The notes under the pieces were generated by a model. The model was not told where the DNA came from and made no database searches. It saw only the letters and a list, made by a program, of their open reading frames with translations. Below are positions 1 through 11,033 of a stretch of DNA of 64,000 nt, one piece after another. The position numbers and the translations under genes are program-made. Every line of letters starts with the position of its first letter. The first letter of the stretch is position 1. This DNA is from Streptomyces violaceoruber (lineage in GTDB: Bacteria > Actinomycetota > Actinomycetes > Streptomycetales > Streptomycetaceae): NCBI RefSeq assembly GCF_033406955.1, contig NZ_CP137734.1:3162001-3226000 (forward strand), given 5' to 3'.

Positions 1-2783
1 AGCCAGCGCGACTCCTCGTGCGGGTTGACGGTCACGCCCTTCACGGTCATGCCGTGCTCCTCGGCCAGCGGCCCGAAGGCGGCGAGCCGGTCGGCGACGG
101 CCGTGTAGTCCCGTTCCACCAGCGAGACCTGAGGGGCGTTGCGGCCCGGCTCGACGGGAGTGCGGCCGTCCCGCCAGTCGGTGACCCGGCCGCCGGGCTG
201 AGCCGTCTCGCCGGGGGTGTCGTGCTGGAGGGCGGTGGCGACCAGGTCGTGGGCCGTGCCGAGGCGGCCGGCGGCGAGTTCGCTCAGGCGGCGGGCGAGG
301 GAGTGGAAGATCTCGAAGTCGGTGCGGGCCTGCCAGGGCGGGTTGATCGCGGGACTGAAGGCGTGCACGAAGGGGTGCATGTCCGTGGAGGACAGGTCGT
401 GCTTCTCGTACCAGGTGGCGGCGGGCAGCACGAGGTCGGAGAAGAGCGTCGTGGAGGTCATCCGGAAGTCGAGGCTCAGCAGCAGGTCGAGCTTGCCCTC
501 GGGGGCGTCGTCCCGCCAGGCCACGGAGCGCGGCCGGTGCTCGGGCGGTGCCTCGGAGCTGGTGGCGCCGTCGCGGGCGCCGAGCAGGTGGCGCAGGAAG
601 TACTCGTTGCCCTTGGCGGAGGAGCCGATCAGGTTGGCCCGCCACACGGTCAGCACGCGCGGCCAGTTGCGGGGCGCGTCGGGGTCCTCGCAGGCGAAGT
701 CCACGGCGCCCGAACCGAGTTGCTCCGCGATCCAGTCACCGGGCTCCTGGCCGCTCTCGCGGGCGCGGCGGCCGAGGTCGAGCGGGTTGGCGTCGAAGGT
801 CGGGTAGGACGGCATCCAGCCGAGCCGGGCGGACTGGGCGACCAGGTCGGCGGTGTGGAGCCCGGCGAGGGTGCCGGGGGCGGTGGGCGACGCGAGGGCG
901 TCGGCGGCGTGGGACTCGTACCGCCACTGGCCGGTGTGCAGGTACCAGTACGGGGTGCCCGCCATCTGCCGCGAGGGCCGGACCCAGTCGGCGGCCGTGG
1001 ACAGCTGCTGCCAGCCGGTGTACGGGCGGACCTTCTCCTGGCCGACGTAGTGCGCCCAGCCGCCGCCGTTGACGCCCTGGCAGCCGGTGAGGATGAGCAG
1101 CGAGAGGAAGGACCGGTAGATGGTGTCGGAGTGGAACCAGTGGTTGGTGCCGGCGCCCATGACGATCATGCAGCGGCCCCGGGTCTGCTCGGCGGTGCGC
1201 GCGAACTCCCGGGCCGCGCGGACCGCCGCCTCGGCCGGGACGGAGGTGAGGCGCTCCTGCCAGGCGGGCGTGCAGGGCTGCTCGGCGTCGTCGTAGCCGG
1301 TGGGCCAGTGGCCGGCGAGGCCGGGGCGGGCGACGGCGTACTGGGCGAGGAGGAGGTCGTAGACGGTGGTGACGAGCCGGCCGCCGATCTCCCGGGCCGG
1401 TACGCCGCGCACGACGGTGGCGCCGGGTTCGTCGAAGCGGGGCAGCACCACCTCGACACCGTTGTCGCCGCGGCCGCCCGTGTGTCCGTGCAGGGTGAGG
1501 AGCGGGTCGGTCCCGCCCAGGTCGAGGTTCCAGCGCCCCTCGCCGCCCTTGCCCCACCGGTCGCCGAGGGTGCCGTTCGGGACGACCACGTCTTCGGTGT
1601 CGGCGTCGATCAGCACCGGCATCCAGGCCCGCGCCCCGGCGTCGGCGTGCCGGCCGAGCCCGAGGTCGGCGGCGGTGACGAACTTGCCGGGCGTCCAGCG
1701 GCCCGCCGCGTGCTCGTCGAGGGCGACGAGGAAGGGCAGGTCGGTGAAGCGCTTGACGTAGTCGGTGAAGTACGGCACCTGACGGCGCACGAAGAACTCG
1801 GTGAGCAGGACGTGGCCCATGGCCATGGCGAGCGCCCCGTCGGTGCCGGGGTGCGGGTGCAGCCACTCGTCGGCGAACTTGGTGGCGTCCGCGTAGTCCG
1901 GCGAGACGACGACGACCTTCTGGCCCCGGTAGCGGGCCTCCGCCATCCAGTGCGCGTCGGGGGTGCGGGTGACGGGGACGTTGGAGCCCCACAGCATCAG
2001 GTAGGCCGCGTCCCACCAGTCGCCCGACTCCGGTACGTCGGTCTGGTCGCCGAAGACCTGCGGGGAGGCGATCGGCAGGTCGGCGTACCAGTCGTAGAAG
2101 GAGATCATCGGGGCGCCGATGAGGGAGTGGTAGCGGGCGCCGACCGCGTGCGAGGCCATGGACATGGCGGGGATCGGGGAGAACCCGGCGACCCGGTCGG
2201 GGCCGTACTCGGCGATGGTGTGCACCTGGGCGGCGGCGGCGATCTCCAGCGCCTCGTCCCAGTCGACGCGGACGAAGCCGCCGCGGCCGCGGGCCGACTG
2301 GTAGCGACGCCGCTTCTCGGGGTCGGAGGTCAGCTCGGCCCAGGCGGCCACGGGGTCGCCGCCGTGCCGGCGTTTGGCGTCCCGGTACATTTCCACGAGG
2401 ACGCCCCGGGCCAACGGATGGCGAACACGGGTGGGCGAATAGGTGTACCAGGAAAAGGAGGCGCCGCGCGGACAGCCGCGCGGCTCGTACTCGGGCCGGT
2501 CGGGACCGACGCTCGGATAATCCGTCTGCTGGGTCTCCCAGGTGATCAGACCGTCCTTGACGTACACCTTCCACGAGCACGATCCCGTGCAGTTGACGCC
2601 ATGGGTGGAGCGCACGACTTTGTCATGCGCCCACCGCTCACGATAAGGACGGTCGTTGACGTTCTGGTCCGTGCGGTACACGGCCCTCAGATCGAGGGTG
2701 GTAGGGGACCTCCGCAGCAGCTGACCTGCCTTCAGAAGCCGGTCAGCGGCGTCGGCCACGGCCTTCGCCCTGCTTCGCACCAC
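1..2783 (-). CDS. narG: Respiratory nitrate reductase alpha subunit, 3' end outside window
   Basis: Catalytic Mo-bis-MGD subunit of the membrane-bound NarGHI complex, reducing nitrate to nitrite with quinol electrons. About 927 codons are visible; the family is near 1230-1250 residues, so roughly the last quarter lies outside. Residues 60-71 read THGVNCTGSCSW, giving His61, Cys65 and Cys69, and Cys104 follows in GCPRGAS; together these are the unusual His-Cys3 [4Fe-4S] ligands of NarG. Further on, MGAGTNHWFHSDTIYR and TGCQGVNGGGWAHYVGQEK are NarG signatures in the same frame, so no frameshift separates them. The start is GTG at 2783, preceded by AAGGAG eight bases away; the nearby ATG in the leader is out of frame. 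narHJI should follow outside the window. By gene order it corresponds to the third S. coelicolor nar locus. Confidence 0.96.
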   Translation of the reverse strand, partial: MVRSRAKAVADAADRLLKAGQLLRRSPTTLDLRAVYRTDQNVNDRPYRERWAHDKVVRSTHGVNCTGSCSWKVYVKDGLITWETQQTDYPSVGPDRPEYEPRGCPRGASFSWYTYSPTRVRHPLARGVLVEMYRDAKRRHGGDPVAAWAELTSDPEKRRRYQSARGRGGFVRVDWDEALEIAAAAQVHTIAEYGPDRVAGFSPIPAMSMASHAVGARYHSLIGAPMISFYDWYADLPIASPQVFGDQTDVPESGDWWDAAYLMLWGSNVPVTRTPDAHWMAEARYRGQKVVVVSPDYADATKFADEWLHPHPGTDGALAMAMGHVLLTEFFVRRQVPYFTDYVKRFTDLPFLVALDEHAAGRWTPGKFVTAADLGLGRHADAGARAWMPVLIDADTEDVVVPNGTLGDRWGKGGEGRWNLDLGGTDPLLTLHGHTGGRGDNGVEVVLPRFDEPGATVVRGVPAREIGGRLVTTVYDLLLAQYAVARPGLAGHWPTGYDDAEQPCTPAWQERLTSVPAEAAVRAAREFARTAEQTRGRCMIVMGAGTNHWFHSDTIYRSFLSLLILTGCQGVNGGGWAHYVGQEKVRPYTGWQQLSTAADWVRPSRQMAGTPYWYLHTGQWRYESHAADALASPTAPGTLAGLHTADLVAQSARLGWMPSYPTFDANPLDLGRRARESGQEPGDWIAEQLGSGAVDFACEDPDAPRNWPRVLTVWRANLIGSSAKGNEYFLRHLLGARDGATSSEAPPEHRPRSVAWRDDAPEGKLDLLLSLDFRMTSTTLFSDLVLPAATWYEKHDLSSTDMHPFVHAFSPAINPPWQARTDFEIFHSLARRLSELAAGRLGTAHDLVATALQHDTPGETAQPGGRVTDWRDGRTPVEPGRNAPQVSLVERDYTAVADRLAAFGPLAEEHGMTVKGVTVNPHEESRW

Positions 2784-2999
2784 GCTGCCATCTCCTTGCG
2801 AACGCGCCGGAGCAGTGCCCGCCGGAATTGGGCGGGCACGCTGTGTGCCGCATTCAGCATCTCGCCGGAATCCACTGCAGAAACGGTATTTCTTCAGCCT
2901 TTGCGGAGGAGGGGGAGAAGGTTTTGGTCCACTTTGCCATTGTTGTCATGCGCATATTCTTCAGCTACGCCGACTTTCGGCCAGAAAGGCCCGGAGAAC
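2784..2999 (-). promoter_or_regulatory. narG leader and promoter region
   Basis: This 216-base gap is clearly less GC-rich than its surroundings, as expected of a promoter. A 9-bp perfect stem (2815-2823 with 2831-2839, seven-base loop) sits about 32 bases upstream of the narG start and could be a leader hairpin. The string GCTGAAGAA occurs twice on the minus strand about 70 bases apart. No recognised FNR-type or NNR-type site was identified. Confidence 0.4.
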
Positions 3000-3791
3000 T
3001 CATACGGCCGCCCTCTCCGCCAGGAATTCGGTCCACGTCACCTTGCCGACCAGCGCGTCTTCCAGGGTGAGATTCTGGCCAGAACGGTACGCGCGCCCCG
3101 CTTTCCCGGGAATGCGCACCGGCAGCTTCGGGCGCCGGCGCCTGCCGCGCAGATCCAGATAGGAATGGGCCAGCGTGGCCAGATCGAGGACCTCGGGTCC
3201 GGTCATGTCGGGCACCCGGCCGGACGGCTCGGCGAGGGTCAGCTCGGCCAGGCGTACGGCGACCTCGCGGGCGGCGACCGGTTGCAGACGCAGCCCGCCG
3301 GGCACCGGGAGCACCGGCAGCCGGGTCATCTTCTCGATCATCGTCAGGGTCAGCTCGTGGAACTGGGCCGCCCGCAGCACCGTCCAGCCGAGGCCCGAGT
3401 CGGCGATCGCCCGCTCCGACTCCAGCTTGGTCCGCAGCCAGGCGAGGGGGACGCGGTCGGCTCCGACGACCGAGATGTACGCGAGGTGCCGTACGTCCGC
3501 GCGGGCGGCGGCGCGGACCAGGGTGCGGGTCGCCTCGTCGTCGCCCTTGGGGCCGCCCGCCAGGTGGAGCACGGTGTGCACGCCGTCGACGGCGGCCTCG
3601 ACGCCCTCGCCGGTGCGCAGGTCGCCGGTGACGTACGTGATGCCGTTACCGGTGGCGGGGCGGGTCCGCCGGGTGAGGACGCGGACGTCGTGGCCGGCCT
3701 CCCGCAGCAGCGGGACCACGTGGCCGCCGAGGGTGCCGGTGCCTCCGGTGACCAGGAGGGGCGTGCTGGGGGTCGAGGCGTGGTACGTCAT
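3000..3791 (-). CDS. NmrA-like NAD(P)-binding SDR family protein
   Basis: A 263-residue atypical short-chain dehydrogenase of the NmrA/NAD(P)H-binding type. The N-terminal LLVTGGTGTLGGHVVPLL is the GxxGxxG dinucleotide-binding loop, followed by LTRR, where cofactor specificity is usually set. The canonical Tyr-x3-Lys pair is not obvious; the middle region HLAYISVVGAD and WLRTKLESERAIADSGL resembles NmrA-like proteins, which often act as redox sensors or epimerase-like enzymes. The ATG at 3791 has GGGAG about ten bases upstream. It lies upstream of narG on the same strand but 216 bases away, so co-transcription is uncertain. The substrate cannot be inferred. Confidence 0.85.
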   Translation of the reverse strand: MTYHASTPSTPLLVTGGTGTLGGHVVPLLREAGHDVRVLTRRTRPATGNGITYVTGDLRTGEGVEAAVDGVHTVLHLAGGPKGDDEATRTLVRAAARADVRHLAYISVVGADRVPLAWLRTKLESERAIADSGLGWTVLRAAQFHELTLTMIEKMTRLPVLPVPGGLRLQPVAAREVAVRLAELTLAEPSGRVPDMTGPEVLDLATLAHSYLDLRGRRRRPKLPVRIPGKAGRAYRSGQNLTLEDALVGKVTWTEFLAERAAV

Positions 3792-3967
3792 GACTGGCTG
3801 CTCCCGGTGTCCGTGGCGTCCGGGGAGCGGGGCCGGTGCCGAAGCACGGCCGCCCCGCCCGGGCGTCCGCCGTGTGTGTCGTGGCGGTATGACCCGGGGC
3901 GGGGCGGCGGTGTGACAGGGAGCGGGGAAGAATCCGAGAAAACCTCCCCGGGCTCTCCCGGGAGGGA

Positions 3968-5008
3968 TCAGATCGTCGCGGTGTCGATCACGAAGCGGTA
4001 GCGCACGTCGCTGGACAGGACGCGCTCGTAGGCCTCGTTGATCTCGGAGGCGGCGATCAGCTCGATCTCGGCACCGATGCCGTGCTCCGCGCAGAAGTCC
4101 AGCATCTCCTGGGTCTCGGCGATACCGCCGATCATGGAGCCGGAGAGGGACTTGCCCCCGCCGAGCAGCGCGAACAGGTTGAGGGAGACCGGCTCCTCGG
4201 GGGCGCCGACGTTGGCCAGCGTGCCCTCCGTCTTCAGCAGCCCCAGGTAGGCGCCGAGGTCGAGCGGGGCCGAGACCGTGGAGACGATCAGGTCGAAGGT
4301 GCCGGACAGCTCCTCGAAGGTGGCCGGGTCGCTGGTGGCGTAGTAGTGGTCGGCGCCCAGCTTCAGGCCGTCGTCCTTCTTGCGCAGGGACTGCGACAGC
4401 ACGGTCACCTCGGCGCCCAGGGCGTGCGCGAGCTTGACGGCCATGTGACCGAGGCCGCCCAGGCCGACGACGGCGACCTTCTTGCCGGGACCCGCGTTCC
4501 AGCGCTTGAGCGGGGAGTAGGTGGTGATGCCGGCGCACAGCAGGGGGGCGGCCTCGTCCAGGGCGATGCCCTCGGGGATGCCGAGGACGAAGTTCTCGTC
4601 GACGACGACCTTCTCGGAGTAGCCGCCGTAGGTGACCTCGCCGTCCCTGCCGACGGCGTTGTAGGTGCCGGTGTTGCCGCTGGTGCAGTACTGCTCCCGG
4701 CCGGCCTTGCAGTTCTCGCACTCGCGGCAGGAGTCGACCATGCAGCCGACGCCCACCCGGTCGCCGACCTTGAACCTGGTGACGCCGGGGCCGACCTCGG
4801 ACACGATGCCCGCGATCTCGTGGCCGGGGACCATCGGGAAGATGGCCTCGCCCCAGCCCTCGCGGGCCTGGTGGATGTCGGAGTGGCAGATGCCGGCGAA
4901 CTTGATGTCGATCAGGACGTCGTGTTCACGCACCTCGCGCCGCTCGATGGTGGTGCGCTCCAGCGGCGCCTTGGCGGCGGGTGCTGCGTACGCGGCGACA
5001 GTGGTCAT
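3968..5008 (-). CDS. Zinc-dependent alcohol dehydrogenase, CAD/YahK-type
   Basis: A 346-residue medium-chain dehydrogenase that should interconvert aldehydes and primary alcohols with NADP(H). The catalytic zinc region reads [14 protein letters not shown] and [13 protein letters not shown], and the structural zinc loop is [15 protein letters not shown] with its four cysteines. The Rossmann motif is [15 protein letters not shown]. The overall pattern fits the cinnamyl-alcohol/YahK class. Start ATG 5008 has GGAG close upstream. It is transcribed divergently from an XRE regulator (5177), which is a likely controller. The physiological substrate is not known from sequence. Confidence 0.93.
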   Translation of the reverse strand: MTTVAAYAAPAAKAPLERTTIERREVREHDVLIDIKFAGICHSDIHQAREGWGEAIFPMVPGHEIAGIVSEVGPGVTRFKVGDRVGVGCMVDSCRECENCKAGREQYCTSGNTGTYNAVGRDGEVTYGGYSEKVVVDENFVLGIPEGIALDEAAPLLCAGITTYSPLKRWNAGPGKKVAVVGLGGLGHMAVKLAHALGAEVTVLSQSLRKKDDGLKLGADHYYATSDPATFEELSGTFDLIVSTVSAPLDLGAYLGLLKTEGTLANVGAPEEPVSLNLFALLGGGKSLSGSMIGGIAETQEMLDFCAEHGIGAEIELIAASEINEAYERVLSSDVRYRFVIDTATI

Positions 5009-5176
5009 GCCGGGTTCTCCGGGATTCTCTTGACGTGACTGGGTGATGCTTCCACCCTGCCTGGCGCCCGCTGATCCACCCAGACCACGGCTTTGCGTAC
5101 GACCGGCGTGCGTACCACCGACGGGGACAGGCTCGTGTACGTACGACCGGGAATACGTCCGGTGATACTGGAGGGT
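5009..5176. promoter_or_regulatory. Divergent adh/XRE promoter with repeated GTACGACCGG
   Basis: This 168-base divergent intergenic region carries the direct repeat GTACGACCGG at 5097-5106 and 5141-5150, with further CGTAC half sites between them. The centre-to-centre spacing of 44 bases is about four helical turns. Use as regulator operators is inference. Confidence 0.35.
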
Positions 5177-6052
5177 ATGGATGGACAGCTTGACCGGCGG
5201 GCCGAACTGAGCGAGTTCCTGCGCACCCGGCGGGCCCGGCTCAAGCCGGAGGACGTGGGTCTGGAGTCGTACGGACGGCAGCGCAGGGTGCCCGGGCTGC
5301 GGCGCGAGGAGCTGGCGCAGCTGGCCGGGGTGTCGGTGGCGTACTACACCCGCCTCGAGCAGGGCAACGGGCAGAACGTGTCGGCGGAGGTCCTGGACGC
5401 CATCGCCCGGGCGCTGCGGCTGACCGACGCCGAGCAGGCGCACCTGACCCATCTGGCACGGCCGAAGCAGCAGCGCCGGCGGGCCGGGGCCGCGCGGGGC
5501 AAGCAGCCGGTGCGGGTGGCGCTGCTCCAGTTGCTGGATTCGATCGACACGGTGCCCGCGTACGTGTCGGGCCGCCGCTCGGAGATTCTCGCCTGGAACC
5601 GGATGGCCGCGGCCCTCTTCGGCGACTGGGGCAAGCTCCCGGCCGCCGAGCGCAACTGGGCGCGGCTGGTCTTCCTGAACCCGGACTACCGCGAGCTGTT
5701 CGTCGACTGGGACCAGAAGGCGTACGACATGGTCAGCTTCCTGCGCATGGACGCGGGCCGCCATCCGGACGACCCGCGCCTGTCCGCGCTGGTCGGCGAA
5801 CTCTCCGTGAAGAGCGAGGAGTTCCGCCGCCTGTGGGCCACGCACGACGTCAAGGAGAAGAGCTACGGCGTCAAGCGGATGCGGCACCCGCTGGTCGGCG
5901 ACCTGACCCTGTCCTTCGAGACGTTCCGCCTGGTCGACGACGACGAGCAGGCCTTCGTCACGTACCACGCGGAACCCGGCTCGCCGTCGGCGGACGCACT
6001 GCGTCTGCTGGCGAGCTGGGGGACGGACGCGGCGGCTTCCCTGCCGGCGTGA
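5177..6052 (+). CDS. XRE-family regulator with MmyB-like ligand domain
   Basis: A 291-residue transcription factor. Residues about 10-80 form an XRE helix-turn-helix ([19 protein letters not shown]). The rest matches the MmyB-like ligand-binding domain found in many Streptomyces regulators, with landmarks [25 protein letters not shown] and a C-terminal [14 protein letters not shown]. The ATG at 5177 has GGAGGG only one base upstream, too close for normal use, so translation may be leaderless. It is divergent to the alcohol dehydrogenase, the probable target. A deleted second copy of its 3' half lies at 11938-12134. Confidence 0.9.
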   Translation: MDGQLDRRAELSEFLRTRRARLKPEDVGLESYGRQRRVPGLRREELAQLAGVSVAYYTRLEQGNGQNVSAEVLDAIARALRLTDAEQAHLTHLARPKQQRRRAGAARGKQPVRVALLQLLDSIDTVPAYVSGRRSEILAWNRMAAALFGDWGKLPAAERNWARLVFLNPDYRELFVDWDQKAYDMVSFLRMDAGRHPDDPRLSALVGELSVKSEEFRRLWATHDVKEKSYGVKRMRHPLVGDLTLSFETFRLVDDDEQAFVTYHAEPGSPSADALRLLASWGTDAAASLPA

Positions 6053-6149
6053 GCTCGGACCAGCCGCGGCGGAACAGCCCCGCCGGGAAGACACGCTGCC
6101 GCTGCTCGCCGCCGCTTGCCCGGGGCCGCCGAACGTGGAGCACGGGCTG

Positions 6150-7966
<1,817 letters not shown>

Positions 7967-8077
7967 CGCACACCGCCGGGTACGTCCGTCGAAGATGACC
8001 TGGTGGACGAACGCGCGCGTCCGGCCAGACGGTCGGTGAGGGCACGTGCGGAGCCGACCACTGAAAGACGGACGTGA

Positions 8078-8398
8078 CGGCGGCCTCGGTCACGCCGTGG
8101 GAGTGCCCCGGCTCAGTGCGGTCACGACCACGACGCCCGCCGGTGCGTGACCGAGGTGCTGACGCACGTCATCGACCACGAGGGCGAGGACACCCCCGCG
8201 ACCGTCCGCCTCGCCGTATTGCCCAGCGGCCACACGCGCGTGGGGGTCACCGACCCCGACCCACGGGTCCCGCCCATCCTCCCCGGACCGGCCGGTGTCA
8301 CCGACGAGTCCGGGCGCGGCCTCGCCCTCCTCGACGCGTCGGCGCCGCGGTGGGGCGTGGAGCAGCGCGGGGTCCGCAGGGGGGTCCGGTGCGAGCCG
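8078..8398 (+). pseudogene. Remnant of GHKL ATPase (anti-sigma-like) protein
   Basis: The frame from about 8111 reads CVTEVLTHVIDHE, then TPATVRLAVLPSGHTRVGV, DESGRGLALLDASAPRWG and VRRGVRCEP. This is the C-terminal two thirds of the small Streptomyces ATP-binding proteins related to RsbW/SpoIIAB. The N-terminal helix is missing: an in-frame TGA sits at 8075-8077 and the preceding bases give no continuous homologous frame. The N-box Asn that holds Mg-ATP is replaced by His (THVID instead of TNxxx). The open frame also runs into the convergent TetR gene. I read this as a degraded gene; a short functional protein from GTG 8147 is less likely. Confidence 0.55.
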
Positions 8399-8468
8399 GC
8401 GGGAGAGCCGCCGCTCGACGACGTCCGGACACCCGCCGCCCCCGGCGGTCCGGAGCGGACGGTGAGGG

Positions 8469-9071
8469 TCAGGACTGGGCCAGGGCCCGTTCGATCGCGC
8501 GGCGGGCCCGGTCCGCGGCCGTGCGGTCGTGCTGGAGCTGCATGGCCGCGTTGAGCGCCAGCCCGGCCGCGACGATCTCGAACAGCGCCTGCTCGACGTC
8601 GAACCCGGCGGGCAGCTCGCCCTTGTCCACCGCCGCGGTCAGGTCCGCCCGCAGCTGCTCCCGCCAGCGCGACCACACCTCGGCCACCGCGTCGCGGACC
8701 CGGCCGGGCCGGCCGTCGTACTCGCTGAGTGCCGCGGTCAACAGGCAGCCGCCGGGCAGCAGGGGTTCTTCCAGGTAGCCCACGGAGTTGGCGCACACCG
8801 CGCGCAGCCGCCGCAGGCCCGGCGGCTCGGCCAGGGCCGGCTCGACCACCCGGTGCCAGAAGTCCACGAAGGCCTTGTCCAGGGTGGAGATCTGCAACGT
8901 CTCCTTGGTGCCGAAGTGCTTGTGCACCCCGGACTTGCTCATCTCCAGCTCTTCGGCGAGCCGGCCGATGGTGATGCCGTCCAGCCCTTCCTCGGAGGCG
9001 ATCTCGGCGGCACGGCCGAGGATCCGGCCCCGGGTGGCCTGCGCTTCGGCAGCTGAACGTCGTGGTGACAT
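8469..9071 (-). CDS. TetR/AcrR-family regulator
   Basis: A 200-residue TetR repressor. The DNA-binding region is RGRILGRAAEIASEEGLDG followed by MSKSGVHKHFGTKETL. The C-terminal half resembles the TetR_C_6/YfiR-like group. Its divergent neighbour is an MBL-fold hydrolase, and the intervening region contains a large symmetric operator (9082-9127), so it probably represses both genes. Start ATG 9071 is unambiguous because the operator begins eleven bases upstream. Confidence 0.92.
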   Translation of the reverse strand: MSPRRSAAEAQATRGRILGRAAEIASEEGLDGITIGRLAEELEMSKSGVHKHFGTKETLQISTLDKAFVDFWHRVVEPALAEPPGLRRLRAVCANSVGYLEEPLLPGGCLLTAALSEYDGRPGRVRDAVAEVWSRWREQLRADLTAAVDKGELPAGFDVEQALFEIVAAGLALNAAMQLQHDRTAADRARRAIERALAQS

Positions 9072-9081
9072 ACGGCAAAGA

Positions 9082-9127
9082 TAGCGTACGGACGTTCGCT
9101 ATTGATTTAGCGAACGCCCGTACGCTA
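9082..9127. promoter_or_regulatory. Double TetR operator, 20-bp inverted repeat
   Basis: TAGCGTACGGACGTTCGCTA (9082-9101) and TAGCGAACGCCCGTACGCTA (9108-9127) are reverse complements except for one base and are separated by six bases. Each arm is itself a near-perfect dyad with pattern TAGCGWACG-NN-CGTWCGCTA. This would give two adjacent TetR dimer sites between the divergent TetR and MBL genes. Confidence 0.8.
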
Positions 9128-9172
9128 ACGTCCGGGTTCCACCGGAACGAAACCGGAACGAAGGAGTGCGGG

Positions 9173-9955
9173 ATGCGGGTGCGACGACTGGGCTGGGCCG
9201 GACTGGAGATCGAGGCGGGCGGCGAGCGCATGGTGATCGACTACGTGCGGGACCTCTCGCCGCTGTTCACGGGGTGGAAGCCCGGCGAGAACGTGGCGGT
9301 GCCGGGCGGGAGGGCGTCCGCCGCGCTCGTCACCCACCTGCACCGGGACCACACCGACGCGTCCGCGCTCTCGGAGGTGCTGACGCAGGGGGCGCCGGTG
9401 CTGCGACCGGCGCCCGGTCACGGTGACGACGTGGACAACGTGACGACGCTTCTGGCCGAGCGCGAGCTGGTCCGGCACCGGCTGGCCGTCGAGGTCGTGG
9501 ACGTCTGGTCCACGCGCGACCTGGGGCCGTTCCGCGTCACGGCGGTCCCCGCCGTCGACGGGCTGGGCGACCCGCAGCTGAACTGGGTGGTGGAGGCCGA
9601 CGGACAGCGGATCCTCCACGGCGGCGACACGATGTTCCACGGCTTCTGGTGGCTCGTCGCGCGCCGGTTCAGCCCGTTCGACGCGGTGTTCCTGCCCGCC
9701 AACGGCGCGGTGGTCGACGCACCGCACCTGCGGCCGCCGAGCCCCGTGCCCGCCGCACTGGACCCGAGGCAGGCCGCCGCGGCCGCGGAGATCCTCGACG
9801 CCCGGTTCGCGGTGCCGATCCACTACGAGCCGGAGCAGCCGGACAAGATCGCGGGCTACGTCGAGGTGGCCGACCCGGAGGCCGAGTTCCGCGCGCACGC
9901 CGGGCGGCGCGCACACGTACTGGCCGTCGGGGAGTGGCTCGACCTGGCCACGTGA
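9173..9955 (+). CDS. MBL-fold metallo-hydrolase
   Basis: A 260-residue metallo-beta-lactamase fold protein of the UlaG/YfhI-like group. THLHRDHTDA (about residues 53-62) is the HxHxDH metal motif, HGGDTMFHG supplies the bridging Asp, and IHYEPEQPD near the C terminus the last His. AAGGAG at 9161-9166 lies six bases before ATG 9173. It is controlled, by inference, from the double TetR operator upstream. The substrate is unknown; relatives include lactonases and phosphodiesterases. Confidence 0.9.
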   Translation: MRVRRLGWAGLEIEAGGERMVIDYVRDLSPLFTGWKPGENVAVPGGRASAALVTHLHRDHTDASALSEVLTQGAPVLRPAPGHGDDVDNVTTLLAERELVRHRLAVEVVDVWSTRDLGPFRVTAVPAVDGLGDPQLNWVVEADGQRILHGGDTMFHGFWWLVARRFSPFDAVFLPANGAVVDAPHLRPPSPVPAALDPRQAAAAAEILDARFAVPIHYEPEQPDKIAGYVEVADPEAEFRAHAGRRAHVLAVGEWLDLAT

Positions 9956-10011
9956 CCGGGCACCGGGGGCCCGGCCTCCCCGCCCGGCCTCCCCGTCCGG
10001 CCTCCCCCGGC

Positions 10012-10926
10012 TCACGCGGCCGGGGCCGTCGCCCAGGAGCGCAGCTTCTCGGGGTTGCGCATCGCCCACAGGTGGCGGACGCGGTGGTCCGAGACGCCGA
10101 AGGAGTACACCGTCACAACGGCGCCGTCCTGACAGCCGACCAGGCCGGGCCGCCCGTTGACCGTGCGTTCGAGCAGCGTCTGCCCGGACTGCCGCGGCCC
10201 GAAGCGGAGCAGTCCGCGCACGATCGGCTCGCGGCCCCGCAGCGGGTGCTCCAGGGTGCGCACCACACCGCCGCCGTCGCCGACCGCGGTCACCTCGGGG
10301 TCGAGGAGCCGGATGAGCGCGTCGACGTCGTTGGTCTCCCAGGCCCGCTTGAGATCGCGTACGACGACCGCGTCCTGCGCCGTCGACGTGGCGGCGGACT
10401 CCTGTGCGGTGCGGATGCCCCGGCGCGCGGTGGACGCCAGCCGGCGGCAGGCGGCCGGTGTACGGCCGACGATCCTGGCCACCTCGGGAAACGGATAGCG
10501 GAAGACGTCGTGGAGGACGAAGGCGACCCGCTGGGCGGGGGACATCGAGTCCAGGACGACCAGGAAGGCCATGCCGACCGACTCGTCGAGGGTGATCAGG
10601 TCGGCCGGGTCGGAGGCGATGCCGGGTGTGCGGGCGGCGGTCCGCTCGGCGGGGTCGGCCAGCGGCTCGGGGAGCCACTGACCCACGTAGTGCTCCCGCC
10701 GGACCCGGGCGGAGCGCAGGTGGTTGAGGCAGACCCGGCTGACGACCGTCGTGAGCCAGGCCCCCGGGGACCCGACGGCCTCCCGCCGGTCTGCGGGCAT
10801 GGCGTACCAGCGGGCGTACGCCTCCTGGACGGCGTCCTCCGCGTCGGCCAGCGAGCCGAGCATCCGGTAGGCCACGTTGATCAGTTGCCGCCGCTCGCCG
10901 GTGACCGGCGCGGATCGGGTGGTCAT
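10012..10926 (-). CDS. ECF41-type sigma factor (SigJ-like) with SnoaL extension
   Basis: A 304-residue extracytoplasmic-function sigma factor. Region 2 (NVAYRMLGSLADAEDAVQEA) and region 4 (MSPAQRVAFVLHDVFRYPF) are followed by about 110 residues of SnoaL-like domain. The linker motif WLPEP, the DGGG motif and the C-terminal NPEKLR are the three hallmarks of group ECF41, in which the extension acts as a built-in regulator instead of a separate anti-sigma factor. ATG 10926 has AAGGAG eleven bases upstream. The neighbouring divergent gene encodes a carboxymuconolactone decarboxylase-like protein, the standard ECF41 partner. An exact ECF41 consensus promoter lies upstream, so autoregulation is likely. 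Confidence 0.93.
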   Translation of the reverse strand: MTTRSAPVTGERRQLINVAYRMLGSLADAEDAVQEAYARWYAMPADRREAVGSPGAWLTTVVSRVCLNHLRSARVRREHYVGQWLPEPLADPAERTAARTPGIASDPADLITLDESVGMAFLVVLDSMSPAQRVAFVLHDVFRYPFPEVARIVGRTPAACRRLASTARRGIRTAQESAATSTAQDAVVVRDLKRAWETNDVDALIRLLDPEVTAVGDGGGVVRTLEHPLRGREPIVRGLLRFGPRQSGQTLLERTVNGRPGLVGCQDGAVVTVYSFGVSDHRVRHLWAMRNPEKLRSWATAPAA

Positions 10927-10975
10927 TGCTTCCGACGCTCCTTCTGCCGCGTGCGCGCGTGTCCTCACCCCCTAC

Positions 10976-11002
10976 GACGCGACGGCGCGGCCATGTGTGA
11001 CA
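10976..11002 (-). promoter_or_regulatory. ECF41 promoter driving the sigma gene
   Basis: On the minus strand TGTCACA (10996-11002) is followed by exactly 16 bases and then CGTC (10976-10979). This is the published ECF41 target consensus TGTCACA-N16-CGTC with no mismatch. It points toward the sigma factor start 50 bases away, implying positive autoregulation. Confidence 0.8.
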
Positions 11003-11033
11003 TGCGGGCCGGGGCCCGCGGCCCGCAGCGCGG

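Noticed and set aside
18..4001. 1327-residue open frame on the plus strand
   Set aside because: Antisense shadow of narG and the NmrA-like gene; its composition is Arg/Gly/Val-biased with no domain, while the minus-strand frames give clear families.
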